A stretch of 64,000 nucleotides of DNA, from positions 654,430 through 718,429 of the forward strand of contig JASCPE010000002.1 in assembly GCA_029959865.1 (NCBI GenBank). The letters are read 5' to 3'. This document shows, in pieces, positions 27,688 to 40,200 of this stretch (its first letter is position 1; each line of letters starts with the position of its first letter). Under the pieces are notes generated by a model. That model did not search any database. It was not told where the DNA came from and was given only the letters and a program-made list of their open reading frames with translations. The DNA is from Microbacteriaceae bacterium PS02070 (lineage in GTDB: Bacteria > Actinomycetota > Actinomycetes > Actinomycetales > Microbacteriaceae). The translations under genes were made by a program, and so were the position numbers.

Positions 27688-29000
27688 TCGTTTCCTCCCA
27701 CCGTAGAATCCTCAAGTTCAGACTCCTGGTCGTCAGTCCGCTCCGGCTCCGGGGCGCGTTCGACGAAGATCGTTGCAAGCCCTCGGCTCCGGCCGCGGGA
27801 CGCGCCGCCGGTCATGATGATTCCCTGCGCCTGGGCGATCGCGCCGGGCTGAGGCACCTGCCCGAGCGTCTTGCCGAGGAGTCCGCCGATGGAGTCCACG
27901 TCTTCGTCCTCGAGGTCGATGTCGAAGAGATCGCCGACTTCGTCGAGGCTGAGTCGGGCGCTGACGCGGAAGCGACCCCCACCGAGGTCGACCGCTTCGT
28001 TGGCTCGCAGATCGTATTCGTCCGCGATCTCGCCGACGAGTTCCTCGATCAGGTCCTCCAACGTCACCAGGCCCGCGACACCCCCATACTCGTCGACGAC
28101 CATGCACACGTGCACGGCATCGCGGCGCATCTGCTGGAGGAGGCTCTCGGCCTTCATCGACTCGGGGACGAACACGGCGGTGCGGGCAATCTGGCCGACC
28201 GGCGCGTCGCGCCATCCGGGCTCGTCGCGGTACGCGAACTGCGTCAGATCCTTGAGGTAGACGACACCGACGATGTCATCGGCCTCCGCGTCGGCCACCG
28301 GCACGCGCGAAACGCCCTTGTCGAGGAAGAGCTTCATCGCGTCATGAGTGGTGGTCGCGGCGTCCATCGTGACCATGTCGGTACGCGGGATCATGACCTC
28401 CCGAACCACCGTGTCGGTGAACTCGAACACCGAGTGGATGAGTTCGCGGTCGTCCTCTTCGATGAGGTCCTGCGAGGCGGCCTCGTCGACCATGCTGAGG
28501 AGCTGCTCCTCGGAGGCGAACGATGTCCCTCGCGAGACGCCGGGAGTGAATCGATTGCCGAGGATGACGAGCAGGTGCGCGAGCGGACCCAGCACCATGC
28601 GCGCCACTCGAATGACCGGTGCGAAAGAGCGCAGAAAGCGCTTCGCGTGGTGTCGGCCGACGCTGCGCGGGCTCGCCCCGACCAGGACGAACGAGACGAT
28701 TGTCATCAGCACGGCGGCGGCGAGCATCGCCCACCAGATGTTGCCGAAGAGGATCGTGAACGCTGAGGTCACGAGCACCGCTGCGGTCGTTTCGACCAGG
28801 ATGCGGATGAAGACCACGGCGTTGGCGTGTGCCTCGGGGTCAGCCGAGATCCGCCCGAGCGCTGCGGAGTTGCGCCCGCTCTGTGCCATGTCGGAGATGT
28901 CCGCACGCGACGTCACGCCGAAGGCGGCATCGAGCGAGGCCATGAGGCCGCCGAGCGCAACCAGCAGAACGGCGGCGACCAGGAGCAGCGCGGCGGTCAC
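27684..29000 (-). CDS. CorC/HlyC-family membrane protein (CNNM, CBS and transporter-associated domains)
   Basis: A 438-residue protein: three to four transmembrane segments of the DUF21/CNNM type (residues 1-135), two CBS domains (about 200-335, with VMIPRTDMVTMD at the start of the first) and a C-terminal CorC_HlyC domain, then an acidic tail. Family members are linked to magnesium and cobalt transport and resistance; hemolysin is an old label. It overlaps ybeY and era by four bases each. Confidence 0.9.
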   Translation of the reverse strand: MTAALLLVAAVLLVALGGLMASLDAAFGVTSRADISDMAQSGRNSAALGRISADPEAHANAVVFIRILVETTAAVLVTSAFTILFGNIWWAMLAAAVLMTIVSFVLVGASPRSVGRHHAKRFLRSFAPVIRVARMVLGPLAHLLVILGNRFTPGVSRGTSFASEEQLLSMVDEAASQDLIEEDDRELIHSVFEFTDTVVREVMIPRTDMVTMDAATTTHDAMKLFLDKGVSRVPVADAEADDIVGVVYLKDLTQFAYRDEPGWRDAPVGQIARTAVFVPESMKAESLLQQMRRDAVHVCMVVDEYGGVAGLVTLEDLIEELVGEIADEYDLRANEAVDLGGGRFRVSARLSLDEVGDLFDIDLEDEDVDSIGGLLGKTLGQVPQPGAIAQAQGIIMTGGASRGRSRGLATIFVERAPEPERTDDQESELEDSTVGGNE

Positions 29001-29464
29001 GAGGCGCGCCGCTTCTCGCTGACGCGGAACGCGACGATGAGGTCTCGCTGCAAGCCGAACATCTCGCGTTCCTCGTCGGGTTCGGCGTGGTCGAAGCCGA
29101 GAAGGTGGAGCAGTCCGTGTGTCGTCAGCATGATCAGCTCGTCGATCGTGGGGTGGCCGGCGGTCTCTGCCTGTGTCTGGGCGACCTGCGGGCAGAGGAC
29201 GATGTCTCCCAGCAAGCCCGGAGCCGTCGGCTGATCCTCCGTTCCGGGGCGGAGCTCATCCATGGGGAAGCTGAGAACGTCGGTCGGACCGGGCTCATCC
29301 ATCCACTGGACGTGGAGTGCCTCCATCGCGCCCTCATCCACGAGGAGGATGGCGACGTCGGCGTCGGGACTGACGTGCAACTCCGCAAAGCTGTTCTCCA
29401 TCAGGCGAAGAAGCACGGTCTCGTCGACGTCGACCCCGGATTCGTTGGTGATCTCGATCGTCAC
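28997..29464 (-). CDS. ybeY: Endoribonuclease YbeY (rRNA maturation)
   Basis: A 155-residue zinc metalloprotein needed for 16S rRNA 3' end processing and ribosome quality control. The zinc site is HGLLHLLGFDH, His116, His120 and His126. The length is normal. The GTG start overlaps the phoH stop and the end overlaps the CorC-like gene, so all are tightly coupled. Confidence 0.95.
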   Translation of the reverse strand: MTIEITNESGVDVDETVLLRLMENSFAELHVSPDADVAILLVDEGAMEALHVQWMDEPGPTDVLSFPMDELRPGTEDQPTAPGLLGDIVLCPQVAQTQAETAGHPTIDELIMLTTHGLLHLLGFDHAEPDEEREMFGLQRDLIVAFRVSEKRRAS

Positions 29465-30546
29465 GAGCGTCCTCTCTTGGGCTGGAAGTCGCGCGGTCCG
29501 CGGCGGCGAACGTCGCTGCCGCGGCGCTCGGCGCGGTTGGCGAACTCGTGTGCCTCGTCACGCTCGCGACGCGACGCGAGCCGCTCTTCGTCGTACGCGC
29601 TGTACGCGTCGACGATGCGGCCAACGAGCGTGTGTCGCACGACGTCGTCGCTGGTGAGCTGCGCAAAGTGAATGTCGTCGATCTTCGAGAGCACGCGGGT
29701 CACGAGCCTCAGCCCGCTCGCGCCCTGTGGCAGATCCACCTGGGTGATGTCGCCCGTGACGACCATCTTCGTCCCGAACCCGAGCCGTGTCAGGAACATC
29801 TTCATCTGCTCCGGCGTCGTGTTCTGTGCTTCGTCGAGGACGACGAAGGAGTCATTGAGTGTCCGGCCGCGCATATACGCGAGCGGCGCGACCTCGATCG
29901 TGCCGGATGCGATGAGTTTGGGGACCAGTTCCGGGTCCATCATCTCGTTGAGCGCGTCGTACAGCGGTCGCAGATACGGGTCGATCTTGTCGTTCAGCGT
30001 TCCCGGAAGGAAGCCGAGCCGCTCCCCTGCCTCGACAGCGGGACGCGTGAGGATGATGCGGCTGACCTCCTTGCGCTGCAGCGCCTGGACGGCCTTGGCC
30101 ATCGCGAGATAGGTCTTACCGGTACCGGCCGGGCCGATTCCGAACACGATCGTGTGCTCGTCGATCGCATCGACGTAGTCTTTCTGGCCGAGGGTCTTCG
30201 GACGAATGACCTTCCCACGAGAGGTGAGGATCTGCTCCCCCAGCACCTCAGAAGGCCGCTGCCCGCCGTCGCCACGAAGGATGCGGCTCGAGGAGGTGAC
30301 GTCGTGCGCGTCGAGACCCTGTCCGCGCCGAGCCATCGCCATCAGCTCATCCACGAGCTCGCGCGCGGCGGCGACCGCGTCGTTCGCTCCCGTGAGAGTG
30401 ATCTCGTTACCGCGGACCAGGACGTCGACGTCGGGGTGCTCGCGTTCAACGACGCGCAGCAACCGGTCCTGCGGCCCCAGGAGCTGCACCATGGCGACCC
30501 CGTCTGCGTAGATGCGCTCGACGGCGTCGGTGGGTTCGTCAGCCAA
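29461..30546 (-). CDS. phoH: PhoH-like ATPase
   Basis: A 361-residue P-loop ATPase of the PhoH family, often found with YbeY and probably acting in RNA metabolism. Walker A is GPAGTGKT (about residues 145-152) and Walker B is FVVLDEAQN; an N-terminal KH-like segment and a basic C-terminus (Arg-rich last 35 residues) are consistent with RNA binding. Two adjacent TTG codons are possible starts; TTG 30546 is preferred because GAAGGGAG ends five bases upstream. It overlaps the HIT gene. Confidence 0.92.
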   Translation of the reverse strand: MADEPTDAVERIYADGVAMVQLLGPQDRLLRVVEREHPDVDVLVRGNEITLTGANDAVAAARELVDELMAMARRGQGLDAHDVTSSSRILRGDGGQRPSEVLGEQILTSRGKVIRPKTLGQKDYVDAIDEHTIVFGIGPAGTGKTYLAMAKAVQALQRKEVSRIILTRPAVEAGERLGFLPGTLNDKIDPYLRPLYDALNEMMDPELVPKLIASGTIEVAPLAYMRGRTLNDSFVVLDEAQNTTPEQMKMFLTRLGFGTKMVVTGDITQVDLPQGASGLRLVTRVLSKIDDIHFAQLTSDDVVRHTLVGRIVDAYSAYDEERLASRRERDEAHEFANRAERRGSDVRRRGPRDFQPKRGRS

Positions 30547-30886
30547 CAAGGCTCCCTTCGGTGAGGTCTCCCGCAAGGACGTGTCCGTGCACATGGAAAA
30601 CCGTCTGTCCTGCCCCCGGGCCCGTGTTGAACACCAGCCGGAAGTCGTCTGCGCCCGCCTCGGTGGCGACGCGCCGAGCCAACGCGACCAACTCGGCCAG
30701 CAGCGAGGGGTCGCCGTCGGCGAGCGACACCACATCGCGGTACTGCTCGGTTTTCGGGATCACGAGCAGATGGATCGGCGCCTTCGGCGCGATGTCCCGA
30801 ATCGCGAACGCTCGGTCGGTCTCCGCGATGATCTCGCTCGGGATCTCTCCCTCGAGAATGCGCGTGAAAACGGAGGCTTCACTCAT
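30539..30886 (-). CDS. HIT-family nucleotide hydrolase (HINT-like)
   Basis: A 115-residue protein with the histidine triad FHVHGHVL, His98, His100 and His102, and the N-terminal MSEASVFTRILEGEIPS typical of HinT-like AMP-lysine and phosphoramidate hydrolases. Its end overlaps phoH. It follows dnaJ after 36 bases in the heat-shock unit. Confidence 0.93.
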   Translation of the reverse strand: MSEASVFTRILEGEIPSEIIAETDRAFAIRDIAPKAPIHLLVIPKTEQYRDVVSLADGDPSLLAELVALARRVATEAGADDFRLVFNTGPGAGQTVFHVHGHVLAGDLTEGSLVG

Positions 30887-30922
30887 ACGTCAAGTCTACC
30901 GACCGTGTCCGTTGTCCGGCGG

Positions 30923-32023
30923 TCAGCCTTGACGGAAGCGATCGCGCAGCTTGCTGAACAGGCCCTGCTGGAAGGTGGCGAGCTGCGGGGACGGCGATTT
31001 GCTCCGAGCCGCGAACTCCTCGATCAGGGCGCGCTCTTTGGCATCCAGGCGCGTGGGGGTGACGACCTGCACACCGACCCGCAGGTCACCGCGGTCGGAG
31101 CCGCGCAGCGGCGTGATGCCGCGACCCTTGATCGTCAGAACGTCACCGGACTGCACACCGGGGCGGAGTTCGAGGTCAACAGTTCCATCGAGCGAGGTGA
31201 TGGTGGTCTTCGCTCCCAGGACCGCGTCGGGCATTGAGACCTCGAGCGTCGCCAGCAGATCGTCGCCCTCGCGGCTGAACGCGTCGTTGTGTGCGACGTG
31301 GATCTCCACGTAGAGGTCGCCGTTGGGTCCGCCGGCAGGCCCGACCTCGCCGGAACCGGGAAGCTGGAGCCGCAGCCCGGTCTCGACGCCGGCGGGGATG
31401 TCCAAAGCGACCGTGCGGCGCGCGCGCACGCGCCCCTGGCCGTGACACGTGGCGCACGGATACGGGATGGTCGTGCCATAGCCCTGGCAGGTGGCGCACG
31501 GGGCGGAGGTGACAGCGTTGCCGAGAAGGCTCCGGACCGTGCGCTGGACGTGTCCGGAACCGTGGCAGATGTCACACGTGACGGGCTGGGTGCCGGGTTG
31601 GCAGCACGATCCGGAACAGGTATCGCACAGAATCGCCGTGTCGACTTCCAGCTCGCGGTGCACACCGAAGACGACATCCGAGAGCTCGATCGTCACCTTG
31701 ACGAGGGCGTCCTGGCCGCGCTCGCGTCGCGACCGCGGGCGTGCCGCCCGCGCACCGCCTCCGCCGAAGAACGTCTCGAAGATGTCGCCGAAGCCGCCGA
31801 ATCCAGCGGCCCCCGGGGAATCTCCCCCCACGTCGTAGCGGGCGCGTTGCTCTGGGTCGCTCAGCACGTCGTACGCATGGGTGACGAGTTTGAAGCGCTC
31901 AGACGCGTCAGCGGACGCGTTGACGTCGGGGTGGAGCTGCCGCGCGAGTTTGCGGTATGCCTTCTTGATCTCCTCCGGCGTCGCGTCGCGCGCGACGCCG
32001 AGGACCTCGTAGTGGTCTGCCAC
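30923..32023 (-). CDS. dnaJ: Chaperone DnaJ
   Basis: A 366-residue Hsp40 cochaperone. The J domain (residues 1-65) has the HPD motif in [11 protein letters not shown] Gly/Phe region follows, then the cysteine-rich zinc domain with four CxxCxGxG-type repeats (about 130-205; the first reads CDTCSGSCC, slightly degenerate) and the C-terminal substrate-binding domain. GTG 32023 has AGAAAGG upstream. It is the DnaJ2 type that sits next to hrcA rather than in the dnaK operon. Confidence 0.95.
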   Translation of the reverse strand: MADHYEVLGVARDATPEEIKKAYRKLARQLHPDVNASADASERFKLVTHAYDVLSDPEQRARYDVGGDSPGAAGFGGFGDIFETFFGGGGARAARPRSRRERGQDALVKVTIELSDVVFGVHRELEVDTAILCDTCSGSCCQPGTQPVTCDICHGSGHVQRTVRSLLGNAVTSAPCATCQGYGTTIPYPCATCHGQGRVRARRTVALDIPAGVETGLRLQLPGSGEVGPAGGPNGDLYVEIHVAHNDAFSREGDDLLATLEVSMPDAVLGAKTTITSLDGTVDLELRPGVQSGDVLTIKGRGITPLRGSDRGDLRVGVQVVTPTRLDAKERALIEEFAARSKSPSPQLATFQQGLFSKLRDRFRQG

Positions 32024-32059
32024 AGTGGCCTTTCTGCCCCTCGGGGCCGGAATGTCGGT

Positions 32060-33097
32060 TCAGCGGGCTCGCTCGTCTTCTTCGAGGATCCGGCTGAGAT
32101 AGCGGGCGACGGCTCGCACCGCCGCCAAGTTGGTCGGGTAGTCCATCCGTGTCGGGCCGAGAACGCCGATGCGCGCCCGAGAGCCGGTCGTGTCGTAGTC
32201 GCCGGTGACCACGGATGCCTCTTCCAATCCGAAGGCCTGGTTCTCGCGCCCGATGCTGGCGGCCAGACCCTGTTCGTCGGTCACCATCTCGGTCATCAGC
32301 CGGAGGAGAGTGACCTGTTCTTCGATCGCTTCGAGCAGGGGCGAGATGCTCCCGCGGAAATCCCCCACGCGCCGGGCGAGGGAGGCGCTGCCGGCCATGA
32401 CAAGGCGGTCCTGGCGGAACTCGTCGAGTTCCTCTGCGGCCACGCGCGCGACGAGCTGGAGAGCGGAGTCCACCCGTTGCCCGGTGGGGGCCTGGCCGAG
32501 CACATCGGCGAGTGCCGCAGAACCGGCGGCGACGGAGCGGTTCGTGAGGAGACGGCGCAGCGCCATGCGAACCGCGTCCATCTCATCGGACGTGAGCTCA
32601 TGTCCGAGTGTGGCGACGCGTTGGGAGACGTATCCCGAGTCGGCGACGAGGATCAGGACGACGCGGGCGCCGCCGAGCGGGACGAACTCGATGTGCGTGA
32701 CGGTCGCCTGCGCGAACGAGGGGTACTGCACGAGCGCCACCTGTCCGGTCAGGCGGCTCAGTAGGCGTACCGTTCGGCCCAGGAGCGCGTCGAGATCGCC
32801 GGGGTCGGCGAGGAACTCGGTGATCGCTGCCCGTTGCGCGGGGCTGAGCGGACGCACCTGGGCAAGATGATCGACGAAGACGCGGTAGCCCTTGTCTGTC
32901 GGCACACGACCCGACGAGGTGTGCGGCGCAGTGATGAGCTCTTCGTCTTCCAACTGCGCCATGTCATTGCGGATTGTCGCGGCAGAGACGCCGAACGCAT
33001 GTCGGTCGACGATCGCCTTCGAGCCGACGGGCTCGCGCGTATCGACGTAGTCCTGCACGATCGCCCTCAGGACCTGGAGTCCCCGATCCGAGACCAT
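32060..33097 (-). CDS. hrcA: Heat-inducible transcription repressor HrcA
   Basis: A 345-residue repressor of groE-type heat-shock genes. The N-terminal winged helix (SDRGLQVLRAIVQDYVDTREPVGSKAI and SAATIRNDMAQLE) recognises CIRCE; the C-terminal GAF-like domain senses GroEL. ATG 33097 lies 16 bases after a CIRCE element, so hrcA and the following dnaJ are autoregulated. Confidence 0.96.
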   Translation of the reverse strand: MVSDRGLQVLRAIVQDYVDTREPVGSKAIVDRHAFGVSAATIRNDMAQLEDEELITAPHTSSGRVPTDKGYRVFVDHLAQVRPLSPAQRAAITEFLADPGDLDALLGRTVRLLSRLTGQVALVQYPSFAQATVTHIEFVPLGGARVVLILVADSGYVSQRVATLGHELTSDEMDAVRMALRRLLTNRSVAAGSAALADVLGQAPTGQRVDSALQLVARVAAEELDEFRQDRLVMAGSASLARRVGDFRGSISPLLEAIEEQVTLLRLMTEMVTDEQGLAASIGRENQAFGLEEASVVTGDYDTTGSRARIGVLGPTRMDYPTNLAAVRAVARYLSRILEEDERAR

Positions 33098-33112
33098 GAC
33101 CCCTCCTCCGCG

Positions 33113-33144
33113 CTGGCACTCGATAACCGTGAGTGCCAATTCTA
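33113..33144 (-). promoter_or_regulatory. CIRCE operator and -10 of the hrcA-dnaJ operon
   Basis: On the minus strand TTGGCACTC-N9-GAGTGCCAG (33113-33139) matches the CIRCE consensus TTAGCACTC-N9-GAGTGCTAA with one difference per arm, and the arms pair except at their outermost base. TAGAAT (33139-33144) directly precedes it as -10, so HrcA would cover the transcription start. The TAG of this hexamer is also the stop codon of hemW. Confidence 0.92.
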
Positions 33145-34377
33145 GCGCGGAGTGTCTGACCGGTCGGTGAGCGCGTGGACGACCGTGTCCGCGAGGAGTC
33201 GCCCCCGCCGGGTCAGGACGATCCGGCCGCGCAGTGCGGGTGCAGGTTCGACGAGCCCGTCGGCGATGAGAGCGGCGACGTGCGTTCGCTGTGCTGCGGT
33301 CAGGAAAGCGATGTCGAGACCGTCTGCAATGCGGGAGCGAAGGAGGATCGCTTCGGTCCGCTGCGCCTCGACGGACAGGTGCTCGCGACCAGCCCCGGGA
33401 GAGGCGCCTTGCGCGAGAAGCGCGGCGTACGCGGCGGGATGCTTGACGTTCCACCACCGCACGCCGCCCACGTGGCTGTGTGCACCGGGCCCGTAGCCCC
33501 ACCAATCGGCTCCGGTCCAATAGGAAAGGTTGTGTCGGGACCGATTCTGCGCCGTCTTCGCCCAATTGGAGATCTCGTACCAGGCGTATCCCGCCTCAGC
33601 GAGGGCATCATCGACGAACTCGTACATGTCCGCCTGGAGATCATCGTCGGGCGCGGGAACCTCGCCGCGCCGGATCTGTCGCGCCAGCTTGGTGCCGTCC
33701 TCGACGATGAGTGCGTAGGCGGAGATGTGATCGGGCTCCAGCGCGAGCGCCGTCTGAACACTGTGCTGCCAGTCCGCGAGTGATTCCCCCGGCGCCCCGT
33801 AGATGAGATCCAGCGAGACGGCGAGCCCGGCGCGCTTGGCCGCGGCCACGGCGGTGGCGATGTTGCGCGGGTCATGGGTGCGATCCAGCGCCGCCAGGAC
33901 GTGTGGGACCGAGGACTGCATTCCGATCGACAGTCGGGTGACTCCGTCCTCGCGGAGGCGCTGGGCGAGGTCGTCGGTGACCGTGTCGGGGTTCGCCTCG
34001 ACGGTGACCTCCGCGTCCGCCGTCACTCCGAATGTGCCGCGCACGGCCCCGAGCATGTGCCCGAGGTCTTCGGCGGGCAGCAGGGTCGGCGTCCCCCCAC
34101 CGATGAAGACCGTCTGCGCGGGACGGAGTGGGCCCGCAGCAGCCAGGATCGGGGCGGACATCGTGATCTCTTGAATGAGGGTGTCCGCGTAGGTGTCCTG
34201 GCGCGCGCCGCGGAGTTCGGTCGCGGTGTACGTGTTGAAGTCGCAGTATCCGCATCGGACGCGGCAGAACGGGACGTGAAGGTACACGCCGAAGGGCGTC
34301 GCGGGATCTGCGGTCACGCCCTCGGGGAGTAATCCGCTGCGGGGGGCGGGATCGGCGATCGGGAGTGCGGAGCCCAT
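33142..34377 (-). CDS. hemW: Radical SAM heme chaperone HemW
   Basis: A 411-residue radical SAM protein, formerly annotated as oxygen-independent coproporphyrinogen oxidase, now thought to deliver heme. The [4Fe-4S] motif CRVRCGYC supplies Cys38, Cys42 and Cys45, and IGMQSS and the HemN C-terminal domain follow. The start directly abuts the DUF1990 stop. Its TAG stop doubles as part of the hrcA promoter. Confidence 0.94.
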   Translation of the reverse strand: MGSALPIADPAPRSGLLPEGVTADPATPFGVYLHVPFCRVRCGYCDFNTYTATELRGARQDTYADTLIQEITMSAPILAAAGPLRPAQTVFIGGGTPTLLPAEDLGHMLGAVRGTFGVTADAEVTVEANPDTVTDDLAQRLREDGVTRLSIGMQSSVPHVLAALDRTHDPRNIATAVAAAKRAGLAVSLDLIYGAPGESLADWQHSVQTALALEPDHISAYALIVEDGTKLARQIRRGEVPAPDDDLQADMYEFVDDALAEAGYAWYEISNWAKTAQNRSRHNLSYWTGADWWGYGPGAHSHVGGVRWWNVKHPAAYAALLAQGASPGAGREHLSVEAQRTEAILLRSRIADGLDIAFLTAAQRTHVAALIADGLVEPAPALRGRIVLTRRGRLLADTVVHALTDRSDTPR

Positions 34378-35028
34378 TCAGTCGGAGGAGGTGTACAGCG
34401 GTGAGACGGCGCGAAGATACGCCTGGAAGAGTGCCTTCCGCCGTCGACGTACCATGCCGGCGAATACTCGGTACAGCCCCGCGTGTCCGCGCTCAAAGGC
34501 GCGGACGGTGAACCAGACTTGGTCGTTGTCGCGCCATTCCACGGTGAAGGCTTCCTCGCCGCTGACCACCGAACCGTCGACGGTACCGATCGTGAACCCC
34601 ACGCGCCGAGGAGCTTCCTCCACGGCGATGACGCGCAGCTTCGCGTCAGCGTTGTGCCCGCCGACGCGGCCGCTGACCTCCAGCGAGGTGCCCGCGGTGA
34701 CGTACGGCGTGCCCTCGGCGTCGAAACGCAGATCGCCGTCGCTTCGCGTGGGTGCGATGGCGTTGCCGTCCGCATCGAAGCTGACCCCCGCGTAGCTCGG
34801 TCCGGCCGCGGGAGTGACATCGGAGAGGGTGAGGCCCGCACCGCGAAGCGGAACCCAGGACAGCAGAGCGTCAGCGGAGGCGTCAAAGCGTTCTTGACCG
34901 CTTCCGATCCTCCACGACTGCTCGGCCGGAATCGTACCTGCGGGCGGGTACCCCATCAGGTCGGCTGCTCCTGTGGCCCCGACGGCGGCATAGTCGACCG
35001 TTCCGGCTTGAAAAGACCCGCGACGCAT
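34378..35028 (-). CDS. DUF1990 family protein
   Basis: A 216-residue protein of the DUF1990 family (YndB/START-like fold; function unknown). The motif-like segments SWRIGSGQERFDAS, GTPYVTAGTSLEVSG and EAFTVEWRDNDQVWFTVRAFERGHAGLYRVF are characteristic. The start is set to ATG 35028 rather than GTG 35037: TAGAGT (35036-35041) lies seven bases before the ATG and would overlap the GTG, so a leaderless start fits only the ATG. It is followed without a gap by hemW. Confidence 0.82.
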   Translation of the reverse strand: MRRGSFQAGTVDYAAVGATGAADLMGYPPAGTIPAEQSWRIGSGQERFDASADALLSWVPLRGAGLTLSDVTPAAGPSYAGVSFDADGNAIAPTRSDGDLRFDAEGTPYVTAGTSLEVSGRVGGHNADAKLRVIAVEEAPRRVGFTIGTVDGSVVSGEEAFTVEWRDNDQVWFTVRAFERGHAGLYRVFAGMVRRRRKALFQAYLRAVSPLYTSSD

Positions 35029-35035
35029 GACGTCC

Positions 35036-35041
35036 ACTCTA
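35036..35041 (-). promoter_or_regulatory. -10 hexamer TAGAGT of DUF1990, leaderless
   Basis: TAGAGT, seven bases, then ATG 35028. This decides the start codon in favour of ATG 35028. Confidence 0.45.
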
Positions 35042-35051
35042 CGTGCGCCGC

Positions 35052-36902
<1,851 letters not shown>

Positions 36903-36917
36903 GTCCCCACGAGTCTA

Positions 36918-37270
36918 CCGGCGCGCCTGCGATCTCCGTCCTCGCCGGGAGCACCGCCCGGATGGGCCTTCCCGACGTCGAATCCGGGGGTGGATCGTGG
37001 TCGCGCGACGCATCCCGAACGATGGCGGTCAGACCGAGGACGACCCGAGAGAGCATCCACGCGTCGTGCCCTCCACTGAGCACGTTGCTCTCCCGACGAG
37101 GGTGCATGGCGCGCGTTGTGCTGAGTTTTCCTGCTGGTCACCGGTCAGTTGACTGAAGATGAGAAAGAGTTAATGAACCTGAGACTTGCCTGAATGCCGT
37201 CTCGAGGGACATGCTCACATGTGAACCCACCCGAGGTTCGTGTTGTGCCCGACAGCAGCAGGAGATGACA
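36918..37270 (+). promoter_or_regulatory. Intergenic region with candidate promoter and operators of the secreted nuclease gene
   Basis: This 350-base gap between divergent lepA and the nuclease gene has no convincing ORF. TTGACT (37149-37154) with TAATGA 16 bases later (37171-37176) is a candidate promoter. Two GGTTCA-containing blocks on the minus strand (37169-37179 and 37216-37227) recall PhoP or RegX3 boxes (GTTCACC-like), and the second lies in the perfect palindrome TCACATGTGA (37215-37224). Phosphate control would suit the gene downstream, but the repeat spacing is not canonical. I see nothing in 36918-37140. Confidence 0.35.
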
Positions 37271-40200
37271 GTGACGCCTTCGCACGTTCCCGGTTCAAGG
37301 TCGCGGATGCGACCACTTGCCATGGTCGCCGCCGCGGCGACCGCCATCGCGGGAGGTGTGTTCGTGCCGTTGACGGCGACGGCCGCTGTGTCCTCCGACG
37401 CGCCCGTCGTGATCTCTGAGATCTACGGCGGTGGCGGCAACAATGGCGCCGCTTTCAACCGAGACTTCATCGAACTTGCAAACGTGAGCGATGAGGATCT
37501 TGATCTGTCGGCCTATTCCGTCCAGTACGCCTCCGCGGGCGGCACGAGCTGGCAGGTGACGGCGCTCACCGGCGTGACACTCCCGGCCGGGGAGCAATTG
37601 CTGATCGGCCAGGCGACCGGCGCCAACGCCGACCTGCCCGCATTCGAGGCGGACGTCGAGGGCACCATCGCGATGAGTGGCACGGCCGGCAAGGTCGCCC
37701 TCGTCTCCGATCAGGTCAAGTTGGAGGGCGCGACCGATCTCGTCAGCGCCGAACAGGTCGTCGACTTCGTCGGCTGGGGTACGGCAAACCACTTCGCGGG
37801 CAGCGGCGCTGCTCCCGGTACCTCGAACGCGACGAGCGTGGCACGAGACGGCGAGTTCACCAACACGGCGGATAACGCCGCTGACTTCACTGCGGGCACG
37901 CCGACTCCGACGGGACTCGGCGACGACAGCGAGCCGGAACCGGAGCCGACCCCCACTCCCACGCCGACCCCGACTCCCGATCCCGAGCCGACCTCCTACA
38001 CGATCGCGGAGATCCAGGGGACGGGTGAGGAATCGACACTCCTCGGTGAGACGGTGACGACGACGGGCGTCGTCACCGCCCACTACCCCACCGGCGGTTT
38101 CAACGGCTATGTGATTCAGACGCCGGGTACCGGAGGCGACATCGACCTCTCGACGCACACCGCGTCCGACGCGATCTTCGTCTACGGCCCCGGCGGGATC
38201 GCGAACGAGGTCGCGCTCGGCGACACGGTGGAGATCACCGCCACGGTCGGCCAGTTCTACGGCCTCACCCAGCTCGCCCCCGTTGCCGGTGGCGCCGTGG
38301 TGATCGAGGACGCGGAAGCACCGATTCCGGCGAACGTCGCCTGGCCGACGAGCGACGAGCAGCGCGAAACACTCGAGTCGATGCTCATCGCGCCGCAGGG
38401 TGACTTCACCGTCACCAACACGTACTCGACCAACCAGTACGGCGAAGTCGGGCTCGCGGCCGGGACCACGCCGCTGCAGCAGCCGACCGACGTCGCACGA
38501 CCGGGCTCGGCTGAGGCGGAAGCCGTCGAGGCGGACAACGCCGCGCGTGCGCTCGTGCTCGATGACGGTGCGACCACGAACTTCCTGAGCACCACGAACC
38601 GCGATCTCACTCCGCCGTACGTGTCGCTGACAGAGCCCATCATCGTCGGCGCATCGGTGACCTTCACCGAGCCGTACATCGTCGACTGGCGTAACGACAC
38701 CTGGAAGCTCAACCCGACCGCTCCCCTCGTCGGGGATGGCGCGGGGACCGACGGTGCCGAATTCGAGAACACCCGAACCGAGGCTCCCGAAGAAGTCGGC
38801 GGAGACCTGTCGATCGCAGCATTCAACGTCCTCAACTACTTCACGACCCTCGGTGCGGACACGCCCGGTTGCGTTGCCTACACGGACAAGGACGGCAACG
38901 GAGTCACGGTGCGTGAAGGATGTGATCCTCGCGGTGCGTGGAGCGCAGCAGACCTCGAGCGCCAGCAGGTGAAGATCGTCAACGCGATTAACGCTCTCGA
39001 CGCTGACGTTGTCGGCCTCATGGAGATCGAGAACTCCTACGCGCTCGGCGAAGAGGTTGACGAGGCCGTCGCGACCCTCGTCGACGCGCTCAACACGGAC
39101 GCGGGCGCCGAGGTCTGGTCGTTCGTGCCGTCATCGGCAGACCTGCCCGACGTGTCCCAGCAAGACGTCATCACGAATGCGATCATCTACCGGTCCGCTG
39201 CGGTGACGCCCGTCGGTGACTCGCTCGCGCTGGGTGACCAGAGCGGTTCGGACCAGGCGTTCGGCAACGCGCGCGAGCCCATCGGTCAGGTCTTCGAACC
39301 GGCGGCCGGGGGCGAGCCGTTCCTGTTCGTGGTGAACCACTTCAAGTCGAAGGGTTCGGCTGGCCCGTGGCCCGGCGACGCCGACACCGGCGATGGGCAG
39401 GGATCGGCGAACGAATCCCGCGTGCGCCAGGCCGAGGCTCTGCGTGACTGGGTCGCTGAGGTGCAGGGTGACGTCGAGTCCGTCGCTCTCGTGGGTGACT
39501 TCAACTCCTACGGCTTCGAGGACCCGCTTCAGGTCCTGTACGACGACGGCTATGTCGACGTTGAGCAGGGCTTCGAACTGACCGACCGCACCTACAGCTA
39601 CAGCGGCCTGTCCGGCTCGCTCGACCACGTGCTGCTCAGCGGCGCGGCGTTCGAGCGTGCCACCGGGGCAGATGTGTGGAACATCAACTCGGGTGAGTCG
39701 GTGGCCCTGGAGTACAGCCGTTACAACAACCACGGCACTCTCTTCTACTCCGACGACGCGTTCCGCTCGAGCGACCACGACCCGATCAAGGTCGGCCTCT
39801 CTGCAGAAGCCGCACCCGAGACCCTGACGCTCCTCGGGATCAACGACTTCCACGGACGCATCGACGACAACACGGTGGCGTTCGCGGGGACGATCGAGGA
39901 GCTGCGTGCGCAGGCGGAGGGCCCGACCCTGTTCCTGTCGAGCGGTGACAACATCGGCGCGTCGCTGTTCGCGTCCGCTGTCGCGCAGGACCAGCCCACG
40001 ATCGAGGTGCTCAACGCTCTTGGGCTTGAAGCAACGGCAGTGGGCAACCACGAGTTCGACCGTGGATTCGCCGACCTCGCGGGGCGTGTGACCGACGAGT
40101 CGGACTACCCGCAGCTCGGGGCGAACGTCTATGAAGCGGGCACTGAGACGCCGGCCCTTCCGGAGTACGAGCTGATCGAGGCGGGCGACCTGGTCGTCGG

